35,705 nucleotides of DNA from contig JACPMQ010000032.1 in NCBI GenBank assembly GCA_016185955.1, positions 1-35,705 on the forward strand, read 5' to 3'. Positions 1 through 7,069 of the stretch are shown piece by piece. Under the pieces are notes generated by a model that worked only from the letters and a program-made list of their open reading frames with translations, did not search any database and was not told the origin of the DNA. This DNA comes from Candidatus Woesearchaeota archaeon. GTDB lineage: Archaea > Nanobdellota > Nanobdellia > Woesearchaeales > GW2011-AR4. A program made the position numbers and the translations under genes. Numbering within the stretch: position 1 is the first letter of the stretch; each line of letters opens with the position of its first letter.

Positions 1-196
1 ACTTGACAGTTATTGATTGGCTGCTTCCGCATACCACATCAGTATAGTTTATTGTTCTTGAGCCGTCAGCATCAACCGAGCCGTTTAAAATACTGTTGCT
101 ATAGAGTTTAACATCTGTTAAGGGATTGTTTTTGGTGTCTGTGACTATTGTTAACATGATTCTGTTAAAATTTTTGGGTAATTTTTTAATCGCCAT
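1..196 (-). CDS. Unrecognised protein with a possible beta-sandwich domain (3' end outside window)
   Basis: An open frame runs from an ATG at 196-194 to the left edge (65 complete codons) with no stop. The start has an AAGGAT Shine-Dalgarno-like site and lies one base after the stop of the preceding gene in the same operon. The visible part begins with a basic stretch, then LTIVTDTKNNPLTDVKLY and a turn containing DADGS. This resembles the start of a carboxypeptidase-regulatory-like or Ig-like beta-sandwich, in which V-D-x-x-x-N-P-L-x-x-V precedes a strand. No signal peptide is visible. The operon otherwise encodes exported and membrane proteins, so a surface role is plausible. The reading frame is certain; the function is not. 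Confidence 0.6.
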   Translation of the reverse strand, partial: MAIKKLPKNFNRIMLTIVTDTKNNPLTDVKLYSNSILNGSVDADGSRTINYTDVVCGSSQSITVK

Positions 197-197
197 T

Positions 198-503
198 TTA
201 TATATCCTTATATTGAAATGGATTTAAGTCTAATAATAATAACCAAATTAAATAAACAACAATAGCTAAATAGACTGCGATAAAAATAAGTAATAGGGTA
301 TTGTAAATTATTTTATTTTTCTTGAAATGGTGCGTTAATAATCCAAATGCCCCACTAATAATCCCTACAACTAAAAGTTGTGTTAAAAGCATGTCCATAA
401 ATCTAATACGTTTAATTAAGATAGATTCTAGGATTATAATTAATAAGTATGGGATAACCCCAATAAAACTAAATTTCATAAATTTTTTTAGATATTCTTT
501 CAT
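198..503 (-). CDS. Small three-helix membrane protein, unknown function
   Basis: 101 residues. Three hydrophobic segments are clear at about residues 10-30, 37-56 and 65-92, separated by basic loops (KRIR, HHFKKNK), so this is an integral membrane protein. It starts immediately after the stop of the upstream gene. A GAGGTGA Shine-Dalgarno site (515-509 on the minus strand) lies 5 nt before the ATG, which fixes the start. It is third in a four-gene operon of exported proteins. I do not recognise a family. Its size and position suggest a membrane partner, such as an anchor or assembly helper, of the secreted neighbours; that is inference from context. Confidence 0.7.
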   Translation of the reverse strand: MKEYLKKFMKFSFIGVIPYLLIIILESILIKRIRFMDMLLTQLLVVGIISGAFGLLTHHFKKNKIIYNTLLLIFIAVYLAIVVYLIWLLLLDLNPFQYKDI

Positions 504-932
504 TTAGTTCACCTCACTAATAAAATGTCTAATGCTGTCTCTAGTTTCTAAGTTATCTGGTAAGCTTTCTTGTTCATTTGTGCTTGTATGATAAACATCC
601 CTAATCCTTTGAATTTGTCTATGAATTTTTGAAACATTAACAGAATTATCTAGACCTTCAGAGTCTTCCACCGAGACTATTCCGTCACTATTTCCTATAA
701 CATTTTCTCTAAACCTAAGTGTACCATAAATCATTAAGAAATTATTTAGGGTAACACCTGTTCCAACTTGGCTCCAATTCGAGCCTAATGCTCCTCCTAC
801 AGAGCCTTCAAAAGTCAAATTTCCGTCAAGAATCGTAACTCCATTTATTTTTGTCAAGGGAAATGTAAAAGAATAAGCAGAAGGCATGACTAATAAAAAC
901 AATGCAAACATCCAGATAAGTGTGTTTTTCAT
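504..932 (-). CDS. Exported protein with signal peptide, unknown function
   Basis: 142 residues. The N-terminus is a typical signal peptide: KN, a hydrophobic core of about 15 residues, then PSAYS before the mature chain. The mature part is rich in short hydrophobic and Gly/Asn/Thr stretches (DGNLTFEGSVGG, GTLRFRENVIGN), as in beta-rich adhesins or fibre proteins. The C-terminal 50 residues are polar and probably helical. A perfect GGAGGTG Shine-Dalgarno site lies 5 nt before the ATG, and the start overlaps the upstream stop as ATGA, so the two genes are translationally coupled. No enzyme motif is visible. A structural or binding role at the cell surface is inferred. Confidence 0.65.
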   Translation of the reverse strand: MKNTLIWMFALFLLVMPSAYSFTFPLTKINGVTILDGNLTFEGSVGGALGSNWSQVGTGVTLNNFLMIYGTLRFRENVIGNSDGIVSVEDSEGLDNSVNVSKIHRQIQRIRDVYHTSTNEQESLPDNLETRDSIRHFISEVN

Positions 933-1537
933 TCTCCCACCTCCTTTAAAGCCAGGCTTGGCAAATGAAATGTTGGGTCATTTTGAACAAAGTCTTTTCT
1001 TGATGCTTTGTAAAGAATCTCTGTCTTATCTTGGCAGAACAAGAATTTCTGGCATGACTTGCCGCTATCACAGCCATTAAATATGCCATTGCGCGCGCTT
1101 CCGCCTTTTAAAGTGCCGCATGTAATTGCCAAACAATTGTTTTCAGTGGAATTAACACAAACACCCCAGCTTGAGAAGTCAATTTCTTTTTTCTCTATTG
1201 CAGAGCCTTGATTAATTGAAACAACAAATTTATTTAATGGGCTGCATTCTGTCATGTTCTTTTTAATAAAAACTTCTTCGGTTACGCATGTAAAATTACG
1301 CTGAATTTGGTTTAAAGAACAATCTGTGGATGCGCCAGAGGTATTTAAGCAGCTTGTATAGTTGTAGTAATCAATACAATTTCCAAATATTTGCTTCATT
1401 TCGTCATAAAAAATAATATTGCATGCTTTAGGCTCTTCAACAGTTATTGCATCGCTCACTTGAGAAATCTGGCTTGCTGCAGTCAATGCAAGCAAAGTGA
1501 TTGATAGGGCTATAACTAAAATTTTAATTATTTTCAC
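929..1537 (-). CDS. Cysteine-rich exported protein, first gene of the left-edge operon
   Basis: 202 residues when started at the GTG at 1537-1535. That codon is preceded by GAGGTG (1549-1544) with a 6-nt spacer and is followed directly by a signal-peptide-like segment (VKIIKILVIALSITLLALTA). The frame stays open further upstream to 1639, but those 34 residues would bury the signal peptide, so the longer form is unlikely. The mature part contains about fifteen cysteines spread as pairs (for example CGTLKG, CDSGKSCQKFLFC), which suggests a disulfide-stabilised extracellular domain. I recognise no family. It heads an operon with the next three genes on the minus strand. Unknown function; export is well supported. 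Confidence 0.65.
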   Translation of the reverse strand: MKIIKILVIALSITLLALTAASQISQVSDAITVEEPKACNIIFYDEMKQIFGNCIDYYNYTSCLNTSGASTDCSLNQIQRNFTCVTEEVFIKKNMTECSPLNKFVVSINQGSAIEKKEIDFSSWGVCVNSTENNCLAITCGTLKGGSARNGIFNGCDSGKSCQKFLFCQDKTEILYKASRKDFVQNDPTFHLPSLALKEVGE

Positions 1538-1543
1538 AGAAAA

Positions 1544-1549
1544 CACCTC
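1544..1549 (-). promoter_or_regulatory. Shine-Dalgarno site that fixes a GTG start
   Basis: GAGGTG on the minus strand, 6 nt before the GTG at 1537. It supports the shorter product with an N-terminal signal peptide rather than the longer open frame. Confidence 0.65.
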
Positions 1550-1728
1550 TTTTTTATTATTATGGACTAAAATACTAGAATTTGATTTAAGAATGCTATT
1601 ATAATTTAAATCTCTTTTTTTTTTTGATATTGCCTGCACCCCAACAGCTATAGAAAGGGTGAATTCTTATTTAAACTTTCTTGTTTTTTACAGCTTGCAA
1701 AATTTTTTAAGCTAACAACACAAGAACA

Positions 1729-1739
1729 TTTATAAATAT
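1729..1739 (+). promoter_or_regulatory. TATA box, leaderless promoter
   Basis: TTTATAAATAT is centred about 26 nt before the ATG at 1759. In archaea transcription starts about 25-27 nt after the TATA centre, so the transcript would begin at or next to the start codon. No Shine-Dalgarno site is present, which fits a leaderless mRNA. Confidence 0.6.
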
Positions 1740-1758
1740 CTTTGCATCATTTAGCTTT

Positions 1759-2064
1759 ATGGCATTTTCAAAATCATTTCCAAAACAAAGCAAAACAAGC
1801 GCTTATCCGCAATGGGAGGAAATAACCCTCACTAATGAAGAGGAAAGGCAAGAAGAGGGAAAGGCAAGAAGCGAGAATATAAGGCTGTTTAAAGAATGCA
1901 TTGAAGATGCAAGAAGCATTATGAAAGAAAAAGGGCTTAAGGATTATCAAACTGATTTAGTAAATATTGCAACAGCTCTTTTTGAAAAAAGGGCTTCCCA
2001 TGTTGTTTATTGGAAGGAAAGCAAAGCCAAAGAGAAGTTTGATGAGATGTTCAGCAAGCAGTAA
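1759..2064 (+). CDS. Small soluble helical protein, unknown function
   Basis: 101 residues, highly charged, with no membrane segment or signal peptide. After a polar N-terminus (about 25 residues) it is predicted mostly helical, with long Glu/Lys/Arg-rich stretches and the hydrophobic pattern DLVNIATALFEKRASHVVYW near the middle of the second half. It is a single-gene unit with its own TATA box and ends 5 nt before the stop of the convergent small membrane gene. I do not recognise the family. Similar short helical proteins in small archaeal genomes are often nucleic-acid or ribosome associated, but nothing here proves that. Confidence 0.65.
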   Translation: MAFSKSFPKQSKTSAYPQWEEITLTNEEERQEEGKARSENIRLFKECIEDARSIMKEKGLKDYQTDLVNIATALFEKRASHVVYWKESKAKEKFDEMFSKQ

Positions 2065-2069
2065 TCCTA

Positions 2070-2285
2070 TTACTTTGGCCTTTTATGCCCTGCATGATAC
2101 ATTGCAGCATCTGGGCCATATGTCATTGAAATCATAGAAGCTATAAACATCAATATGAAAAAGATAGTAAAGGCAAAGCCCCATCTTTCATTTCTCGGAA
2201 AAACATATATGGCAGAGATAATAAATCCAACTATGCTAGTAATCATATAGCTTCCTGATAATGGAGCAACATTAAGCATTCTCAT
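2070..2285 (-). CDS. Small two-helix membrane protein, unknown function
   Basis: 71 residues with two membrane helices at about residues 12-29 and 35-54 joined by a short basic loop (PRNERWG), and a polar C-terminus with HAGHKRPK. A GGGTGAT Shine-Dalgarno-like site lies just upstream. The first ATG (2285) has a short spacer and a second in-frame ATG at 2279 would have a more usual spacing, so the exact start is uncertain by two codons. It follows TrpRS on the same strand with a 43-nt gap and could be the last gene of that operon. I recognise no family. Confidence 0.6.
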   Translation of the reverse strand: MRMLNVAPLSGSYMITSIVGFIISAIYVFPRNERWGFAFTIFFILMFIASMISMTYGPDAAMYHAGHKRPK

Positions 2286-2328
2286 TCTATCACCCTTTTT
2301 ATTTGCTTTTTATGCCCTTATTTCTGAA

Positions 2329-3417
2329 TTATTTAAACTTAACGAATTTCAGCTTATTGAGATTTTTTCTTGCGTCTTCTATGCCTTTATTAAAATCATT
2401 CATAAATTTTTCCATTTTACTGCATGCAATCTCTTTCAATTCGCCGCTTGTCATTTTTCCAGACTTATAGCTGCTATAGATTTCATTAAGCTCGCTGTCA
2501 TCTTCAACCAAATGCTGCTTCATCAGCTCAAAAACCATATCCTTCTCTATCGCAGCTCCTAACCTTCGGTGCTCTTCTAAAGTATCTCTGCCGCCGCTCA
2601 AGGCATTTTTTATTTTCCTTTTTACTGATTTGATGTCTTCTGGCAGCTCTATGCAGCTTTCCGGCTTGGACTTGCTCATCTTGATTGAGCCATCCAAAGA
2701 TGGAGTGTACTTATGATAAAGCCCCGAAGGCAAAAAGAACTTTTTTTCTTTTGTCCTCCTTACTATGTCCCTTGTTAATCTGATATGAGGATCCTGATCA
2801 ATCCCTACAGGAATAATTCCGGGCTTGATTTCCTTAAATTGCGGATACAAAATGTCTGCTACTTGTGCCATTGCTCCCATTATCCTTCCAGGATCAGCAT
2901 TGCCGTATATAGCTTCAAACTCATTCAGTGTAATTTTTTTTGCAAACTCATAAGCGGCATTCATTACTTCCTTGTTATCTGACTGAAAATAAAAAACTGT
3001 TTTTTCTATATCCAAGCCAAGAGCAACATAAGCGGGAATATGAAAATCTATGGCAATTTTTCTTGCATTCTCCACTGTAATTCCGCGTGTGGAAGCTGCC
3101 TCCAAATCAGCAACAAGAATGTAGGTATCTGCGCCATGCCCCTGAAAATACTTTATGTTCTCAACGACCATCTTAGTGCCAAAATGTATTTTCTCATTGG
3201 AGGGCATTATGCCGCTAAGAACGTAAAATTTCTTCTTCTTTTTGATGCAATCAGAAATAATTTTTAAGTCTCTGCCGGCAAAAACAACATTTCTTCTCAT
3301 TATTCTGTTCGGCTCTGGAAACAATTTGCTGTCAAAAACCTCTAATCCAAAGTCTTTCACGATTTTTCCATAATCCTCCAAAAGCCCAGAGCCCCAAGGG
3401 TCAATTATTTTTTTCAT
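2329..3417 (-). CDS. trpS: Tryptophanyl-tRNA synthetase
   Basis: Charges tRNA-Trp with tryptophan in the cytoplasm (class I synthetase). 362 residues, normal for the archaeal/eukaryotic type. The N-terminal DPWGSG is characteristic of that branch. The class I signature region is at residues 72-81 (PSNEKIHFGT) and the second signature KMSKS is intact at 246-250. In the first signature the usual final His of HIGH is Thr (HFGT). The helical C-terminal tRNA-binding part is present. GGAGG lies 3 nt before the ATG. It sits downstream of the epimerase, fibrillarin and Nop5 genes on the same strand and is probably cotranscribed. Confident assignment. Confidence 0.95.
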   Translation of the reverse strand: MKKIIDPWGSGLLEDYGKIVKDFGLEVFDSKLFPEPNRIMRRNVVFAGRDLKIISDCIKKKKKFYVLSGIMPSNEKIHFGTKMVVENIKYFQGHGADTYILVADLEAASTRGITVENARKIAIDFHIPAYVALGLDIEKTVFYFQSDNKEVMNAAYEFAKKITLNEFEAIYGNADPGRIMGAMAQVADILYPQFKEIKPGIIPVGIDQDPHIRLTRDIVRRTKEKKFFLPSGLYHKYTPSLDGSIKMSKSKPESCIELPEDIKSVKRKIKNALSGGRDTLEEHRRLGAAIEKDMVFELMKQHLVEDDSELNEIYSSYKSGKMTSGELKEIACSKMEKFMNDFNKGIEDARKNLNKLKFVKFK

Positions 3418-3435
3418 AAACCTCCAATTTTTATT

Positions 3436-4116
3436 TTAGTTTATATATTTTTGCTCGGAAAAGTTAGTTATTGAATCCATTATTCTTTTTATTGCTCCTG
3501 CTTTATTTTTGCTTTTGAAAATAAAAGAGCTTACCACCAAAATATTTGCGCCTGCTTTTACTGCTATTGGAGCTGTCTTATCGTTAATGCCGCCATCCAC
3601 TTCTATGTCCAAATCAGGTTTTAATCTCCTTAATTCCCTTACTTTCTCCATGCAGCTCTCTATAAATTTCTGTCCGGAAAAGCCCGGCTCAACAGTCATA
3701 ATTAACACCATATCAACTTTATCAAGGAATTTTTTTATTTTATCCAAGGGAGTTTTTGGGCTTATTGCAACACAAGGAATTATACCATTTTTTTTAATAA
3801 AATCCAATATTTTTTCCGGATTTTTGCATGCCTCATAATGGATGGTAATATTCTTGATTTTTAATTTTTTGTTTGCATTGATAAATGTTTTAATGTATTC
3901 TTGAGTTGGCTCCTTGACCATTAAATGCATATCTAAAGGGACTTTTGTGCTGAATTTTTTAAGAAGCTCTGCCTGCTGCGTTATATTCGGGACAAACTTA
4001 TTATCCATTATATCAACCTGCAATAAGTCAGAATAATCCTCAATATCTTTTATCTCCTCTTGCAATTTATGCTGATTGGCAGATAAAATTGACGGCACAA
4101 TTTTTATTTTTGGCAT
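3436..4116 (-). CDS. rpe: Ribulose-phosphate 3-epimerase family protein
   Basis: TIM-barrel enzyme of the family that interconverts ribulose-5-phosphate and xylulose-5-phosphate. 226 residues from the ATG at 4116. A longer frame to 4155 would overlap fibrillarin and adds residues absent from the family start PSILSAN. Visible motifs: VPSILSAN (7-14), VDIMD (34-38) with the catalytic Asp35, DMHLMVKEP (62-70), MTVEPGFSGQ and VDGGI with the second catalytic Asp. The metal-binding His normally found two residues before the first Asp is Gln33, and the residue after MDN is Lys rather than His. It may therefore have altered metal use or a related epimerase activity. It sits 10 nt downstream of fibrillarin. 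Confidence 0.85.
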   Translation of the reverse strand: MPKIKIVPSILSANQHKLQEEIKDIEDYSDLLQVDIMDNKFVPNITQQAELLKKFSTKVPLDMHLMVKEPTQEYIKTFINANKKLKIKNITIHYEACKNPEKILDFIKKNGIIPCVAISPKTPLDKIKKFLDKVDMVLIMTVEPGFSGQKFIESCMEKVRELRRLKPDLDIEVDGGINDKTAPIAVKAGANILVVSSFIFKSKNKAGAIKRIMDSITNFSEQKYIN

Positions 4117-4126
4117 TTTAAATAGA

Positions 4127-4795
4127 TTATTTCTTCTTGCATATAAACATTGCATGGTCTTTTTGGTATGGCTCCAAGTTTTTATAATCTACTATCGTAA
4201 GCTCCTTCTCAATTTTTTCCCTTACTTCTTTAAAGATTACGGATGGCTTTTTTGTGACATCTATGCTTCTTGCCTTTACTGCAATTATTGCATAGCCGTC
4301 TTTTTTTAAAAACGCGTTTATATTTTTTAGGAATATTTCAACTTGATTTTTCTGCGCAATATCCTGGTAGATAACATCAACAATGCTCATTCTTTCAGCA
4401 AGCGCCTTTGTATTATTTGCGTCAGCAAGTATAGCTCCAATATTTTGCCTTCCATTACAATTGAAAATCAGGTCTTTCATTACTCTGGGAGAAATCTCAA
4501 CTGCAAAAACAAAGCCATCTTTATTAGCAATGTCAGAAACATGGCTTGCTGTTGTGCCTGAAGCGCTTCCTAAGTATAAAACAATATGTCCTTTTCTCAA
4601 AAAAATATTAGTGCAATTGTTTAGAATTGCAGCAGCCAGCTTGCTTTTGTAAGGGTTCCATTCCCTGTATTCCGAATTATTCTGCACCGCAAAAATTTCA
4701 TCATAAACTTTTTTGCCTGGATTTAAATTAAGGGTATATAGCTTCCTGCTTGCTTTGTCCTCATAGACTTCGAATATTTTTGATTTGGTTATCAT
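4127..4795 (-). CDS. flpA: Fibrillarin-like rRNA/tRNA 2'-O-methyltransferase
   Basis: The SAM-dependent methyltransferase of the archaeal box C/D small ribonucleoprotein, which methylates the 2'-OH of rRNA and tRNA at sites chosen by guide RNAs. 222 residues, normal for archaea. Recognisable are the N-terminal YREWNPYKSKLAAAIL, the SAM-binding loop YLGSASGTTASHVSDI, VFAVEISPR, the DVIYQDIAQ strand and the KARSIDV region. The catalytic K-D-K-type residues are consistent with these motifs. It lies 36 nt after Nop5, its direct structural partner, on the same strand, a common archaeal arrangement. Confident assignment. Confidence 0.96.
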   Translation of the reverse strand: MITKSKIFEVYEDKASRKLYTLNLNPGKKVYDEIFAVQNNSEYREWNPYKSKLAAAILNNCTNIFLRKGHIVLYLGSASGTTASHVSDIANKDGFVFAVEISPRVMKDLIFNCNGRQNIGAILADANNTKALAERMSIVDVIYQDIAQKNQVEIFLKNINAFLKKDGYAIIAVKARSIDVTKKPSVIFKEVREKIEKELTIVDYKNLEPYQKDHAMFICKKK

Positions 4796-4831
4796 TTTTA
4801 TTTTTTAATGTGTTTTTTATTGGGCTAATAG

Positions 4832-5785
4832 CTAATAAGGCATATTAAACTTTTCAATCAGATATTTTTTTAGCTTGTCTCCAATGAATTTTCCTTTAAA
4901 GTAATCAACTTTTACTGCTATGCAGAGCTTATCGGCCAATGTTCTGGCAATTTTTCCATGCAATTCTTTCTTTGATTTCTGTATTAATGGATGCTCATGC
5001 AAAAATCCATACTTAGGGGCTAAATTCCTTTTTTTGTTCCTCATGTGCCTGAATAATGCCTTTTCTGCTCCAAGCACCTGTATTGTGGAAGCGGGCATTT
5101 CAGCTATTTTCTTAAGGCTGCCTGCATGGCTTAACAGCTTTGCTGCAATTGATGCGCCTCCAACTTCCATAAAATTCGGGCATGTTTCCTTAAGAATCTC
5201 ACTAAGGTAATTTTCATAATTTAACTTCAGTTGATATAAATTTTTAATCTGCGAGGCTAAAAGCAATATTGTAGAAACGTCTTTTTCTTTAATCTCAGCT
5301 CCCATGGAATCATTTTTGCTTATGTTCCATTCCTTGAGAATCTGCATTTTTGGCTTGTTTATCACCAAAGAAACAAATTTTTCGTGCTCTTCAACAATAT
5401 AAGAGATTTCTGGATTATATAGGGAATACCATTCTCTTAGCCTCTTAACAAGGAGATTAGTAGTTTTGTTTATTTCCTCAATGCAGCTTATTGTTTGTGT
5501 TATCAATTCATCTGAAGCAACTGATTCCCTTATTGAATTTTTAGTAATATCCAAATTTTTTTCGTGGAAGTGCTTAAAGTACTTGCTGCTCTTAAAATGC
5601 AATAATATATCAAAAATATCAGCATCATTTGGAAATTCAGGATTGTGCTTCTGCATTAGTTTTTTTTCGTAAAAGCTTTTGTTTCTATATTGCTGGGCAT
5701 TTTCAAAAATTATGCTGTCAGCAATCTTATGCTTCCCGTCAAATACAAAGCAGCCTATTATGTTTGAAAAAATAAGTTTTGCCAT
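4832..5785 (-). CDS. nop5: Nop5/Nop56/Nop58 protein of box C/D RNPs
   Basis: Scaffold protein that bridges fibrillarin and the L7Ae-bound guide RNA in the archaeal C/D methylation complex. 317 residues, somewhat short for the family, mainly because the charged C-terminal tail is missing. The C-terminal Nop domain is diagnostic: CPNFMEVGGASIAAKLLSHA, SLKKIAEMPASTIQVLGAEK, ALFRHMR and a short PKYGFLHEHPLIQ segment. The middle is a long helical region, the usual coiled-coil dimerisation part. A TATA box centred about 28 nt upstream and no Shine-Dalgarno site indicate a leaderless transcript. The promoter is divergent from that of the GT4 gene. Confidence 0.93.
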   Translation of the reverse strand: MAKLIFSNIIGCFVFDGKHKIADSIIFENAQQYRNKSFYEKKLMQKHNPEFPNDADIFDILLHFKSSKYFKHFHEKNLDITKNSIRESVASDELITQTISCIEEINKTTNLLVKRLREWYSLYNPEISYIVEEHEKFVSLVINKPKMQILKEWNISKNDSMGAEIKEKDVSTILLLASQIKNLYQLKLNYENYLSEILKETCPNFMEVGGASIAAKLLSHAGSLKKIAEMPASTIQVLGAEKALFRHMRNKKRNLAPKYGFLHEHPLIQKSKKELHGKIARTLADKLCIAVKVDYFKGKFIGDKLKKYLIEKFNMPY

Positions 5786-5805
5786 AAATCAAAAGAAGCA
5801 TGCCT

Positions 5806-5842
5806 GATTTTTAAATATTTGTTTATCAAAACATATTTATAT
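5806..5842. promoter_or_regulatory. Divergent TATA boxes between nop5 and the GT4 gene
   Basis: On the minus strand AAATATTTAAAAATC (5820-5806) is centred 28 nt before the nop5 ATG. On the plus strand ATATTTATAT (5833-5842) is centred 26 nt before the ATG at 5864. Both spacings predict transcripts that begin at the start codon. This also argues for 5864 rather than the earlier in-frame codon at 5819 as the start of the glycosyltransferase. Confidence 0.6.
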
Positions 5843-5863
5843 GCCTCTTTCGTTGTAAATTAT

Positions 5864-7069
5864 ATGCGACATAAAATACTTGTAACAACAACAACGTTTC
5901 CAAGATGGGCAAATGACACCACGCCCAGATTTGTTTATGAGCTTTGCGAAAGGCTTGCCGCTAAATATGGGGTAATTGTTGTTGCTCCTCACGCGCAAGG
6001 CTCCCTAAAAAAAGAAAAAATTGGGAAATTGGACGTCAAGAGATTTGCATATTTTAAGCCTGAAAGCATGCAGAAGCTGTGCTATAACGGAGGCATAATG
6101 CCCAACATGAAAGAAAGCTTTCTGGCAAAAATACAGCTTCCTTCCCTTATATTTTGTGAATTCATTGCGTGCAGAAAAATAATGAAAAGGGAAAATGTGA
6201 GCATGGTGCATGCCCACTGGATATTGCCCCAGGGGTTAGTTGCTGTTTTTCTGAAAAAATTTTTCAAAGTTCCTTTATTGGTTACAGTGCACGGCACTGA
6301 CTTATTCCCGTTAAAAAAAATTTTTTATAGAATGCTTCAGAACTTCGTAATAAAAAATGCGGATTTTGCCACAGTTAACAGCAAAGCTACAGAAAATGAG
6401 CTTTTGCAGAGGTTTCCTGAGCACAGCGCTAAAATAAAAACAATTCCAATGGGCATTGACATAAAAATTTTCAGAAAAATAAAGATAAAAAAGCCGAAAA
6501 AATATTCAAAAAACAAAATACTGCTTTTTGTCGGAAGGTTAAGCGAGCAAAAAGGGCTGCAATATCTCATTGAATCATTAAGTAGCATAGTTAAGCGTTA
6601 TCCGAAAGCGAAGCTTTTGGTAATTGGAGAAGGCGCTTACAAAAAAACGCTTCAAGAGATAGTAAACAAAAAAAAGCTTGGAAAATATGTGGAATTTTTA
6701 GGCGCAATGCCGTCTTCAGAGCTGCCAAAACACTATAATTTTGCCGATGTTTTTATTTTGCCCTCGCTTTCCGCAAAAACAGGCACAGAAGCCCTCGGCT
6801 TGTCCCTTTTAGAGGCTATGTCATGCGGCTGCGCAGTTATAGGAACTGATGTTGGCGGCATAAAATATATAATAAAAAACGGCTACAATGGAATAATTGT
6901 CAGGCAAAAAGACAGCAATGCAATCTCAAATGCAATCATAAAATTATTAGGCAATAAAAAAATGGCAGAAAAATTTGGAAAAAATGCTGCTGAATTTGCA
7001 AGAAAAAACTACTCTTGGGAAAATGCTGCAAAAGAATTTATTAGACTTTATGATAAAATACTAAAATGA
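5864..7069 (+). CDS. GT4-family glycosyltransferase
   Basis: A GT-B-fold transferase that moves a sugar from a nucleotide donor onto a glycan or lipid acceptor at the inner face of the membrane. 401 residues. The N-terminal domain has TTTFPRWANDTTPRFVYEL and VHAHWILPQG; the C-terminal domain has LLFVGRLSEQKGLQYLIE and the GT4 E-x7-E motif (Glu309 and Glu317 in EALGLSLLEAM), followed by VGGIKYII. The ATG at 5864 matches a leaderless promoter and the family N-terminus (RHKILVTTTTFP). It overlaps the next gene by four bases (ATGA), so the deacetylase-like gene is coupled to it. Donor and acceptor cannot be told from sequence. Confidence 0.88.
   Translation: MRHKILVTTTTFPRWANDTTPRFVYELCERLAAKYGVIVVAPHAQGSLKKEKIGKLDVKRFAYFKPESMQKLCYNGGIMPNMKESFLAKIQLPSLIFCEFIACRKIMKRENVSMVHAHWILPQGLVAVFLKKFFKVPLLVTVHGTDLFPLKKIFYRMLQNFVIKNADFATVNSKATENELLQRFPEHSAKIKTIPMGIDIKIFRKIKIKKPKKYSKNKILLFVGRLSEQKGLQYLIESLSSIVKRYPKAKLLVIGEGAYKKTLQEIVNKKKLGKYVEFLGAMPSSELPKHYNFADVFILPSLSAKTGTEALGLSLLEAMSCGCAVIGTDVGGIKYIIKNGYNGIIVRQKDSNAISNAIIKLLGNKKMAEKFGKNAAEFARKNYSWENAAKEFIRLYDKILK

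Noticed and set aside
1538..1639. N-terminal extension of the Cys-rich exported protein
   Set aside because: It would place 34 polar residues before a signal peptide and bypass a well placed GAGGTG-GTG start.
4383..4652. Open frame opposite fibrillarin
   Set aside because: It mirrors the fibrillarin coding frame, has no promoter or Shine-Dalgarno site and no recognisable product. The same holds for other antisense frames such as those opposite the transglycosylase gene (20076-20591, 18820-19188) and the sandwich-protein gene (21176-21664).
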